From contig NZ_CATWFF010000093.1 of NCBI RefSeq assembly GCF_958350005.1, positions 1 through 8,071 of the forward strand: a stretch of DNA of 8,071 nt. Reading direction: 5' to 3'. Positions 1-5,618 of this stretch are shown one piece after another; the first letter of the stretch is position 1; each line of letters starts with the position of its first letter. The notes beneath the pieces were generated by a model that had not been told where the DNA came from, did not search any database, and saw only the letters and a program-made list of their open reading frames with translations. This DNA is from an uncultured Megasphaera sp. (GTDB lineage: Bacteria > Bacillota > Negativicutes > Veillonellales > Megasphaeraceae). Made by a program: the position numbers and the translations under genes.

Positions 1-18
1 TTTATATACAATATGTGT

Positions 19-47
19 ATTATACTGCTCAGCATCGCGAAATGCAA
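19..47 (-). promoter_or_regulatory. Probable divergent promoter reading leftward out of the window
   Basis: On the minus strand, TTGCAT (47-42) is followed after exactly 17 nt by TATAAT (24-19), a good sigma-A type promoter with a perfect -10. Transcription would begin near position 12 and leave the window at once, so the gene served is not visible. The -35 hexamer lies inside the 40-60 dyad, which also touches the -35 of the rightward promoter. One regulator bound there could therefore control both directions. The assignment rests on box matches and spacing only; this AT-rich end could produce a chance TATAAT. Confidence 0.5.
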
Positions 48-60
48 GTCACTTGCATTT
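40..60. promoter_or_regulatory. Operator dyad 1 (ATGCAA-N5-TTGCAT, extended to 10-bp arms)
   Basis: A perfect inverted repeat has arms AAATGCAAGT (40-49) and ACTTGCATTT (51-60) around a single C. It overlaps the first bases of the rightward -35 (59-64) and contains the leftward -35 (42-47). The size, AT-flanked arms and odd centre resemble operators of dimeric Fur-family metal repressors such as Zur. Its position before a zinc-type binding protein supports that idea. The half-site does not match the Bacillus Zur box as I know it, so the regulator identity is inferred. Confidence 0.7.
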
Positions 61-87
61 GACAAGCTTTATAATTCGTGCTATGAT
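59..87 (+). promoter_or_regulatory. Promoter of the substrate-binding protein / amidase operon
   Basis: A consensus TTGACA (59-64) and TATGAT (82-87) are separated by exactly 17 nt, giving an expected start near 94 and a leader of about 57 nt. The -35 overlaps operator dyad 1, and operator dyad 2 lies just downstream of the start, so binding at either site could block polymerase. Confidence 0.8.
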
Positions 88-103
88 AACAACCGCATTG
101 CAG

Positions 104-120
104 ATGCAATTCGTTTGCAT
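104..120. promoter_or_regulatory. Operator dyad 2 (ATGCAA-N5-TTGCAT)
   Basis: ATGCAA (104-109) and TTGCAT (115-120) repeat the core of dyad 1 with the same 5-nt spacer, 62 bp downstream. An additional half-site ATTGCA (97-102) forms an overlapping dyad with TGCAAT (105-110). It lies about 10-27 nt after the predicted transcription start, a usual position for a second repressor site. The same core and spacing twice around one promoter makes a real operator pair likely. Confidence 0.65.
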
Positions 121-150
121 TATTTTTAGAAATCTAGGAGGATGAGTTAC

Positions 151-1071
151 ATGAAAAAAATAGTCGCTCTATTCGCAGCGGCAGTATTGTCGCTTACCTT
201 GCTTTCTGCCTGCGGCAGTCCTGCACAGCAGCAGTCCGGAGCAGAAAAATCTGGAACAGAAAAAGTCAAAGTAGCCGTTTCCTTTAATGCCATGAAAGAA
301 TTCGTACAAGCTGTCGGCAAAGATAAAGTCGACATTGTTTCCGTAATTCCCGACGGCACGGAACCTCATGATTTTCAGCCGACCCCAAAAGATATGAAAT
401 CGCTTCATGATGCCAAGTTATTCGTATACAACGGGTTTGGCATGGAACCATGGGCCCAGGAGGCCATAAAGGCTGCGGACAATTCCAAACTTACCGTTGT
501 GGAAGCCACAAAAGGCATTGAACCGATTGCTCTGACCGATCCTGATGAAATCAAAGAACACGGCGCCAATGATCCTCACACATGGCTCAGCCTGGTCAAC
601 GCACAGGCAGAAGTAAAAAATATTGCTGATGGCCTGGCTAAAGCCGACCCCAAGAATGCCGATTTCTATCAGAAAAATGCAACCGAATACAATGGTCAGC
701 TGCAGAAACTGTTAGACGAATATAAAGGAAAATTCCAGAATGCACCGCGCAAAGACCTCGTAACAGGCCACGCTGCCTTCGCGTATTTATGCCGTGACTT
801 TGGTCTGACTCAAAACAGCGTGGAAGACGTCTTTGCCAGCGGTGAACCGAGTGCACAGCGCCTGGCAGAACTGGTAAGCTACTGCAAAGAACATCAGGTA
901 AAAACGGTATTTGTAGAAGAAGCAGTCAGCCCTAAAACATCGGAAACCCTGGCCAAAGAAGTAGGTGCCAAGACACAGGTCATCCATACGATGGAAGGCA
1001 GCGAAGGAACGAAAACCTATTTGGACCGCATGAAGGAAAATCTGGAAGAAATCTATGCGGCTATGCAATAA
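151..1071 (+). CDS. znuA: Zinc-type metal ABC transporter substrate-binding lipoprotein
   Basis: This is an extracytoplasmic metal-binding lipoprotein of the ZnuA/TroA/PsaA family (cluster A-I), which delivers Zn(II) or Mn(II) to an ABC permease. I chose the ATG at 151 because AGGAGG (136-141) sits 9 nt upstream; the in-frame ATG at 142 touches that ribosome binding site directly. From this start the protein is 306 residues, normal for the family. The signal peptide ends in lipobox L-S-A-C with lipidated Cys21, followed by a Q/S/E-rich linker. Probable metal ligands are His73 (in TEPHDF), His143 (in DPHTW), His207 (in TGHAAF) and His279 (in VIHTME). Histidine rather than glutamate at the third position is the zinc pattern; the fourth position is often Asp or Glu. 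The long His-rich loop of proteobacterial ZnuA is absent. No ATPase or permease gene follows, so its partners are upstream or elsewhere. The amidase starts 15 nt downstream. Confidence 0.9.
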   Translation: MKKIVALFAAAVLSLTLLSACGSPAQQQSGAEKSGTEKVKVAVSFNAMKEFVQAVGKDKVDIVSVIPDGTEPHDFQPTPKDMKSLHDAKLFVYNGFGMEPWAQEAIKAADNSKLTVVEATKGIEPIALTDPDEIKEHGANDPHTWLSLVNAQAEVKNIADGLAKADPKNADFYQKNATEYNGQLQKLLDEYKGKFQNAPRKDLVTGHAAFAYLCRDFGLTQNSVEDVFASGEPSAQRLAELVSYCKEHQVKTVFVEEAVSPKTSETLAKEVGAKTQVIHTMEGSEGTKTYLDRMKENLEEIYAAMQ

Positions 1072-1086
1072 AAAGGAATATGCCCT

Positions 1087-1686
1087 ATGACTCGCCGTGA
1101 ATTTTTCAAGCTGTCCCTCGCTTCTCTCACTGCGTGGTCCCTGCTGCCCGTACTGCCAGTTCTAGGTGCTGACCGTACGGGCAGCGCTGTCATTCGGCCA
1201 CCGATAGAGGGAACGCCCCTTCATTTTACAGAAGCGCTGGAACCGCGAAAATTAACAAATCTCCTGATCGTTCACCACGTTGGCGGTACGAACCGGGATG
1301 TAACAGCTGCCGACATTCACCAGTGGCATTTACAGAATGGCTGGGCCGGCATTGGCTATCACTACGTCATTCATAAAGACGGCACCATCGAACAGGGGCG
1401 GCCGGAACACACAGTAGGTGCTCACTGCTATGGATATAATCAGACCTCTGTCGGCATCGTCTCTGTCGGCGATTTTGAAACGTATGAACCTACAAAACAA
1501 CAGCTGTCCAGTGTCATTCACCTGCTGTCCTACTTATGCTGGCGGTACCATATACAGCCTAGCTCTTCCACCATTGTCGGCCACCGCGATCTGAATGAAA
1601 CAGCCTGTCCAGGCCGAAATTACTATGCCCACCTGCCGTGGCTGCGAAAGCAGGTAGCAGCCAGAGTAAAAAACATAGAAAACTAA
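1087..1686 (+). CDS. Tat-exported N-acetylmuramoyl-L-alanine amidase (amidase_2 / PGRP fold)
   Basis: This is a zinc-dependent peptidoglycan amidase that would cut the bond between muramic acid and the stem peptide outside the cytoplasmic membrane. Its 199 residues begin with a twin-arginine signal (TRREFFK, residues 2-8), a hydrophobic stretch to about residue 26 and a probable cleavage after VLG or LGA. The catalytic domain spans about 57-185. By alignment with T7 lysozyme and PGRPs, zinc ligands are His63 (in VHHVGG), His166 (in GHRDLNET) and Cys174 (in ACPG), with Tyr91 (in GYHYVI) as the conserved active-site tyrosine. No key residue is missing. AAGGAA (1073-1078) lies 8 nt before the ATG. 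It follows the metal-binding protein by 15 nt and is almost surely co-transcribed. Possible roles are cell wall recycling, remodelling or attack on other bacteria. Its last codons lie within the terminator inverted repeat. Confidence 0.9.
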   Translation: MTRREFFKLSLASLTAWSLLPVLPVLGADRTGSAVIRPPIEGTPLHFTEALEPRKLTNLLIVHHVGGTNRDVTAADIHQWHLQNGWAGIGYHYVIHKDGTIEQGRPEHTVGAHCYGYNQTSVGIVSVGDFETYEPTKQQLSSVIHLLSYLCWRYHIQPSSSTIVGHRDLNETACPGRNYYAHLPWLRKQVAARVKNIEN

Positions 1687-1735
1687 AAAGAGGGATGTCC
1701 CCGCAAAGGAGATATCCCTCTTTTTAGTTTTCTAT
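1675..1735. terminator. Bidirectional terminator with a 22-bp perfect stem
   Basis: Arms 1675-1696 and 1714-1735 are perfect reverse complements, with further partial pairing inside the 17-nt middle. T-runs at 1721-1725 (plus) and opposite 1685-1689 (minus) give U-rich tails in both directions. It lies between the convergent amidase (stop 1684-1686, inside the left arm) and symporter (stop 1740-1742), and can end both transcripts. Confidence 0.92.
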
Positions 1736-1739
1736 ACAG

Positions 1740-3125
1740 TTAATGACCGGACGTAACCTGACTGTCTGCTACGCTTTCAGTCTGATTCTTTTCAGCTGCC
1801 AAATGGGCATAATATTTCTTTGTTTCTGCTACGACGACGCCGCTCAGTCCAATAAGAGCTACCAGGTTTGGAATAGCCATGAGACCGTTGACGATATCGG
1901 CCAGAATCCAGATGACGTTTAATTTAATGAAGGCTCCGCAGGCAACAAGGACAATAAAGATAATGCGATACGGCATAATGCCCTTGACACCGACCAGATA
2001 TTCTACGCACCGTTCGCCGTAATAGTTCCAGCCGAGAATCGTCGTGAAGGCGAATAAGGTCAGGCCAACGCACAGAATAACGCTTCCCCAGCCGGGATAA
2101 GCCTGCAAAAAGGCAGCATTCGTAAGAGCTGCGCCATTGAGATCGCCGGTCCACAAGCCGCTGACGACGAGAACCAGGCCGGTCATGGTGCAGATGATGA
2201 TCGTATCAATAAACGTACCGGTCATGGAAATAAGCCCCTGTTCAGCCGGCCATTTCGTCTTGGCTGCTGCAGCCACAATAGGTGCACTGCCCAGGCCTGA
2301 TTCATTGGAGAATACGCCGCGGGCAACGCCGTTACGCATGGCCATCAGCACTGTGGCGCCGAGGAAACCGCCGGCAGCAGCTGTCGGTGTGAAGGCGCAG
2401 ACAATAATCTGTTCAATTGCCGCCGGAATGCGGTCATAGAAAGTAATCAAAAATCCCAGAGAAGAAATGACATAAATAATAGCCATAGCCGGAACGATCT
2501 TAGAAGCAACGCGGGAAATCGATTTCAGTCCGCCAATGGTAACAGCTGCTACGACAATGGTCAGAACAACTGCCGTATATTCGACAGGAACATTGGCAGT
2601 CAACCGGGTAATTTCAACAATGGAGTTTACCTGTGCAAATGTACCGATGCCAAAAAAGGCAACCAACACGCCAAAGAAAGCAAAGAGCACAGCCAAAGGC
2701 TTGTATTTCTTGCCAAGGCCGTTTTCAATATAATACATAGGACCGCCGGAAATGTCGCCGTTCTTATCTACTGTCCGATATTTTACGGCCAGGCAGCCTT
2801 CGGCATATTTCGTCGCCATGCCGACAAAAGCAGCCATCCACATCCAGAAAATAGCCCCAGGACCGCCGGCATGCACAGCCGTTGCTACGCCGACAATATT
2901 ACCGGTCCCGACAGTAGCTGCCAGGGCCGTACATAAGGCCTTAAAGCTGTCCACATCGCCTTCGCCCTGATTTTTGGCCGTAAAAATCAGCTTCATTGCC
3001 AGCGGCAGCCGACTTACCTGAAGCAGGCGCAGCCGGACGGTCAGCATAATGCCGGTCCCGATGAGCAGGATAAGCAGCGGCGGCCCCCAAACAAAACTGT
3101 CAATTTGATTCAGCAATTCTTCCAT
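1740..3125 (-). CDS. Sodium:alanine/glycine symporter (AGCS family)
   Basis: This is a membrane symporter importing alanine or glycine with Na+ (or H+). It has 461 residues, typical for the family, with about ten or more hydrophobic segments. Family landmarks are the TALAATVGTGN segment (66-76), the signature GGPGAIFWMWMAAFVGM around 87-103, GGPMYYIENGLG (127-138), and FSNESGLGSAP (272-282). The start at 3125 has an AGGGG-type site about 9 nt upstream and a normal N-terminus (MEELLNQIDSFVWGPP). It is a single-gene unit: the terminator at 1675-1735 follows it, and a tandem glycine riboswitch plus terminator precede it. The riboswitch suggests glycine is the relevant substrate, although the family also transports alanine and the sequence alone does not separate them. 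Confidence 0.95.
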   Translation of the reverse strand: MEELLNQIDSFVWGPPLLILLIGTGIMLTVRLRLLQVSRLPLAMKLIFTAKNQGEGDVDSFKALCTALAATVGTGNIVGVATAVHAGGPGAIFWMWMAAFVGMATKYAEGCLAVKYRTVDKNGDISGGPMYYIENGLGKKYKPLAVLFAFFGVLVAFFGIGTFAQVNSIVEITRLTANVPVEYTAVVLTIVVAAVTIGGLKSISRVASKIVPAMAIIYVISSLGFLITFYDRIPAAIEQIIVCAFTPTAAAGGFLGATVLMAMRNGVARGVFSNESGLGSAPIVAAAAKTKWPAEQGLISMTGTFIDTIIICTMTGLVLVVSGLWTGDLNGAALTNAAFLQAYPGWGSVILCVGLTLFAFTTILGWNYYGERCVEYLVGVKGIMPYRIIFIVLVACGAFIKLNVIWILADIVNGLMAIPNLVALIGLSGVVVAETKKYYAHLAAEKNQTESVADSQVTSGH

Positions 3126-3177
3126 CCTACATAACCCCTTTTACCTTTGTCTAATAGATGATACATACAATAAATAC

Positions 3178-3213
3178 AAAAAAACCTGTCTTCACATTAC
3201 TCTGAAGACAGGT
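3178..3213 (-). terminator. Riboswitch-controlled intrinsic terminator before the symporter
   Basis: On the minus strand, ACCTGTCTTC (3213-3204) and GAAGACAGGT (3193-3184) form a perfect 10-bp stem around a 10-nt loop, followed by a run of T (3183-3178). It lies between the second glycine aptamer and the gene, 58 nt before the start codon, so it is the expression platform of the riboswitch rather than the end of a gene. The 5' arm can also pair with bases at the end of aptamer 2 (see findings). Confidence 0.92.
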
Positions 3214-3245
3214 CAGAACATAGCAAAAAAAGAAGAACTGCTATC

Positions 3246-3422
3246 CTCTGTCCTTTTGCCTGAGAGATTAGAAAGCAATACAGCTGTGCTTCCTTGCACC
3301 TTCGGCGCCCTTGCCGGGACTCTCCAGAGTCGTGTCTGCACACGGTCCCGTCCATTTCGGACGCCTGAGAGTTTGACTCCGTCGGCAGGCCCTGAGGCCT
3401 TCTCCCGTGTGCTTCATCCACG
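3246..3422 (-). promoter_or_regulatory. Tandem glycine riboswitch (two aptamers with leader-linker pairing)
   Basis: Two glycine aptamers are readable on the minus strand. Aptamer 1 (3412-3338) is closed by the 8-bp stem GCACACGG/... with its complement CCGTGTGC, and contains GGGAGA and CTCTCAGG. Aptamer 2 (3329-3246) is closed by CTCTG with CAGAG, and contains GGAGAG, GCCGAAGG, CTCTCAGGCAAA and GGACAGAG, the classic conserved core. The leader CGTG (3422-3419) pairs with CACG (3334-3331) in the short linker, leaving GAUGAA opposite AGA; this matches the leader-linker kink-turn known for tandem glycine riboswitches. The RNA senses free glycine and controls the terminator at 3178-3213 in front of the symporter. 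Confidence 0.96.
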
Positions 3423-3441
3423 TCATATGCGATTGATTGAA

Positions 3442-3470
3442 ATTATACTCCAAGTTGCAGGAATTTGCAA
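3442..3470 (-). promoter_or_regulatory. Promoter of the glycine riboswitch / symporter transcript
   Basis: On the minus strand TTGCAA (3470-3465) and a perfect TATAAT (3447-3442) are separated by 17 nt. The predicted start near 3435 falls about 12 nt before the riboswitch leader pairing, as expected for a transcript that begins with the aptamer. Confidence 0.85.
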
Positions 3471-3575
3471 GCCCCTTTCTTACAAAAATGTAATGACAAT
3501 GGACATTTTCCGTATGTCTTCTGCGCAATATTATAAATCCGTTATGATACCATAAATGACAAAGGAAAATGGACC

Positions 3576-3604
3576 TTGACGAAAAGGAAAAATACCCGTA
3601 TAGT
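3576..3604 (+). promoter_or_regulatory. Promoter of the MFS transporter / marR operon
   Basis: TTGACG (3576-3581) and TATAGT (3599-3604) are separated by exactly 17 nt, giving a start near 3611 and a leader of about 65 nt. It points away from the riboswitch promoter. The roughly 105 bp between the two promoters (3471-3575) holds nothing I recognise beyond a small TTACA-A4-TGTAA dyad near 3480. Confidence 0.8.
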
Positions 3605-3621
3605 AAGTATTGCGTGAATTG

Positions 3622-3633
3622 TTAACTAGTTAA
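3622..3633. promoter_or_regulatory. Palindromic operator TTAACTAGTTAA, probable MarR-family site
   Basis: A perfect 12-bp palindrome sits about 11-22 nt downstream of the predicted start of the MFS/marR transcript, loosely extended by TTG on the left and CAA on the right. MarR-family dimers bind palindromes of this size near their own promoters, and the regulator is the second gene of this operon. Autoregulation by blocking polymerase is the simplest reading. The half-site also matches the AdcR zinc-repressor consensus as I remember it. Confidence 0.7.
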
Positions 3634-3675
3634 TCAACAGCGAATGCATACCTGTTGTTCAAAAGGGGCGAAATC

Positions 3676-4875
3676 ATGTCAAAAAAATCATTATGGACTA
3701 TGCCGTTTATTGCCATTATCATTGCAAACGGCCTATTATTCGGCAGTTTTCACAGTCTGCTGCCAACGCTGCCAATGTACGTTGCGTCCCTCGGTGCATC
3801 TGGTACAGAAATCGGGCTTATTTCCGGCATCTTCGGTATTTCTGCCATTTTTATCCGTTTTTTCACCGATGATTTTGTCCGTCTTCTCGGCAAAAAGAAC
3901 TGCCTGTATATCGGCATTTTCCTGACCTTGGCCGCAACCATGAGCTACGCCTTTCTCACCTCTGTTCCCATGTTGATGACGGCCCGCATCATTCAGGGCC
4001 TTGGATTCGGCCTGGGGACAACCTTTGCAGCCGCCTTGGCTGTCGATATTATTCCACCGTCACGGCGCGGCGAAGGGGTTGGATATTTTGGCCTGGGAAA
4101 TACGATCTCCATGGGAATTGCGCCGGCTTTAGGCGTCGCCTTGTTAACGGATATGGGACCTGTAGGCCTGTTTGGCTTTTCCTCGCTGGCAGCGGCCCTG
4201 GCCATTGGCAGCACCCTGTTCTGCAGCAATACTGCACCTGCCACATCTCCCAGCTCCGTGAAGCAGTCCGTTCCCTGGAAAAGCCGATTGGTAGAGGCCG
4301 GGACAGGATTTCCGTCCTTTTTTACCATGTTATTTGGCCTTGCTTACGGCTGCGTCAACACCTTTATTGCCCTGATGGCCCAGGAAGCGAACATTGAACA
4401 GCCTGGATTCTTTTTCGTTATTGGCACGGTCTTTATTTTTCTCACCCGTACCTTTGGCGGCCGCCTGTATGACCGCAAGGGCCCATTCTGGGTACTCCTG
4501 CCGGGGATATTGTCCTATACGCTGGCAGTTTTTCTCATCATCAGGGCCACTACCTTTGCCGATCTCATGACAGCATCTGTATTTTATGGAACCGGCGCCG
4601 GCCTGATTATGCCGTCACTCATGACCTGGCTGTTCAATGCCGTACCGCCTGAACGGCGCAGTAATGCCAGCGCAACATACTATAACATGCTCGATACGGG
4701 CACAAGCGGCGGTATTATACTGCTCGGCAGCGTTGCCGGCTTTATCGGCTATATACACATGTTCTATATTGTACTGGCCGCCATGATTCTCTTCCTGGCA
4801 GGCTTCGTATATCATCATTTTTTCAGACCCGCTGTTTCTTCCATTTCATCTGCACAGGAGAATTCCCATGAATAA
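3676..4875 (+). CDS. Major facilitator superfamily transporter, probable drug efflux type
   Basis: This is a secondary transporter of the inner membrane, DHA1-like. I chose the ATG at 3676 because AAGGGG (3663-3668) lies 7 nt upstream; an upstream TTG at 3655 would add seven residues and precede that site. The resulting 399-residue protein has about 12 hydrophobic segments, normal for the family. A weak motif A (TDDFVRLLGKK, 64-74) lies in the loop after helix 2 and a clearer one (GGRLYDRKG, 261-269) at the equivalent place in the second half. A motif C-like stretch (G141 to G153, with P150) favours export by antiport. Pairing with a MarR repressor suggests efflux of a toxic or aromatic compound, but the substrate cannot be read from sequence. 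It overlaps the following marR-like gene by 8 nt, so translation is probably coupled. Confidence 0.9.
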   Translation: MSKKSLWTMPFIAIIIANGLLFGSFHSLLPTLPMYVASLGASGTEIGLISGIFGISAIFIRFFTDDFVRLLGKKNCLYIGIFLTLAATMSYAFLTSVPMLMTARIIQGLGFGLGTTFAAALAVDIIPPSRRGEGVGYFGLGNTISMGIAPALGVALLTDMGPVGLFGFSSLAAALAIGSTLFCSNTAPATSPSSVKQSVPWKSRLVEAGTGFPSFFTMLFGLAYGCVNTFIALMAQEANIEQPGFFFVIGTVFIFLTRTFGGRLYDRKGPFWVLLPGILSYTLAVFLIIRATTFADLMTASVFYGTGAGLIMPSLMTWLFNAVPPERRSNASATYYNMLDTGTSGGIILLGSVAGFIGYIHMFYIVLAAMILFLAGFVYHHFFRPAVSSISSAQENSHE

Positions 4876-5308
4876 TCTATCCATTTCCATACCTGATGAC
4901 CAGCTGATTCGAACGCTTTATATAACGATGCGCACCTTTACAAAAGGAGTAAATGACGTCTTGAAAGAGTTCGATCTGTACAGTTCAGAATGGTCTGTAC
5001 TCAACTTTGTTCATACGCACAGTCAGATCACGCAAAGCGAAATCGCCGCCGCCTTGGCTGTGGAAAATGCGGCCATATCCAAGACACTCAGTAATATGGA
5101 ACGGAAAGGACTGATTACGCGCACGCTTTCACCTGGAGACAGGCGGGAAAAACGAATTTCCCTGAGCACCAAAGGAAAAGCACTGTTTCCCCAGGCTCAA
5201 CAGGCCATCGCAGCCCACCGCAGTCAGGCCCTGTCCAACTTGTCACAACCAGACCGTGACCAGCTGTACTCATACATTCACACGATTCTGCAGACTATTC
5301 GTACGTAA
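4868..5308 (+). CDS. MarR-family transcriptional regulator
   Basis: This is a 146-residue winged helix-turn-helix repressor that acts as a DNA-binding dimer. Helices at the two ends (about 10-36 and 105-145) would form the dimer interface. The DNA-binding part spans about 38-103: EWSVLNFV, the TQSEIAAAL helix (55-63), the recognition helix NAAISKTLSNMERKGLI (67-83), and the wing PGDRREKRISLSTKG (89-103) with the family's D-x-R motif. AGGAG (4856-4860) is 7 nt before the ATG. The start codon lies inside the end of the MFS gene (shared ATGAATAA). It probably represses its own operon through TTAACTAGTTAA at 3622. It is second in the operon, whereas MarR genes more often come first. It lacks the His-rich C-terminal segment of the zinc-sensing AdcR, so a small organic ligand is more likely. 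Confidence 0.93.
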   Translation: MNNLSISIPDDQLIRTLYITMRTFTKGVNDVLKEFDLYSSEWSVLNFVHTHSQITQSEIAAALAVENAAISKTLSNMERKGLITRTLSPGDRREKRISLSTKGKALFPQAQQAIAAHRSQALSNLSQPDRDQLYSYIHTILQTIRT

Positions 5309-5314
5309 GCCGTA

Positions 5315-5374
5315 AAATAAAATAAGAGGCAGCTTCACACTACTAAGTGCATGAAGCTGCCTCTTATTTTATTT
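5315..5374. terminator. Bidirectional terminator with a 23-bp perfect stem
   Basis: Arms 5315-5337 and 5352-5374 are perfect reverse complements around a 14-nt loop, which can itself pair CAC (5338-5340) with GTG (5347-5349). The GC-rich inner stem is followed by T-rich tails on both strands. It lies between the convergent marR-like gene (stop 5306-5308) and the GIY-YIG gene, whose stop codon (5366-5364) is inside the right arm. Confidence 0.92.
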
Positions 5375-5615
5375 CATTTCGACACAACGCTTCTTTTTCA
5401 GCCCGTGTCCATTGTTTAATCTGCCATTCCCAGTGCATGGCATCATGCTTGCTGGAAAATTCCCGACTCCATACTAACTGCACAGGCCGGCGCGTTTTTG
5501 TATACTTCGCACCACAGCCCCTATTATGGGCTGCAACCCGTTTTACTACATCTACAGTCCATCCTGTATACAGCGTACCATCGGCACAGCGCACTATATA
5601 TGTATAGTACGGCAT
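5364..5615 (-). CDS. GIY-YIG domain protein, YhbQ/UPF0213-like
   Basis: This is a small single-domain protein of 83 residues with the GIY-YIG nuclease fold, of the stand-alone type close to YhbQ. It opens with PYYTYIVRCADGTLYTGWT, in which TYI (5-7) and YTG (16-18) stand for GIY and YIG. Arg26, His30, the GAKYT segment (35-39) and Glu63, the expected catalytic metal-binding residue, are all present. Members of this group are proposed to act in DNA processing or repair; the precise role is not settled. It begins one codon after the cyclophilin stop and I see no clear ribosome binding site, so it probably depends on translational coupling. Its 3' end runs into the terminator stem. Confidence 0.88.
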   Translation of the reverse strand: MPYYTYIVRCADGTLYTGWTVDVVKRVAAHNRGCGAKYTKTRRPVQLVWSREFSSKHDAMHWEWQIKQWTRAEKEALCRNEIK

Positions 5616-5618
5616 GTA

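Noticed and set aside
142..150. ATG at 142 as the start of the metal-binding lipoprotein
   Set aside because: The AGGAGG ribosome binding site ends at 141 and leaves no spacing; the ATG at 151 has 9 nt and begins a standard MKK signal peptide.
3480..3493. TTACA-A4-TGTAA dyad
   Set aside because: Short and AT-rich, sited just upstream of the riboswitch promoter; too weak to call an operator without comparative support.
3197..3555. Open frames on both strands across the riboswitch region
   Set aside because: They coincide with the conserved aptamers and terminator, have no ribosome binding sites and show no protein-like composition.
3502..3574. CATTTTCC (3505-3512) and GGAAAATG (3564-3571) inverted repeat between the divergent promoters
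   Set aside because: Only 8 bp with a 51-nt gap, so it may be chance; no second copy or known motif supports it.
3655..3675. TTG at 3655 as the MFS start
   Set aside because: The clear AAGGGG site (3663-3668) lies downstream of it and is correctly spaced for the ATG at 3676.
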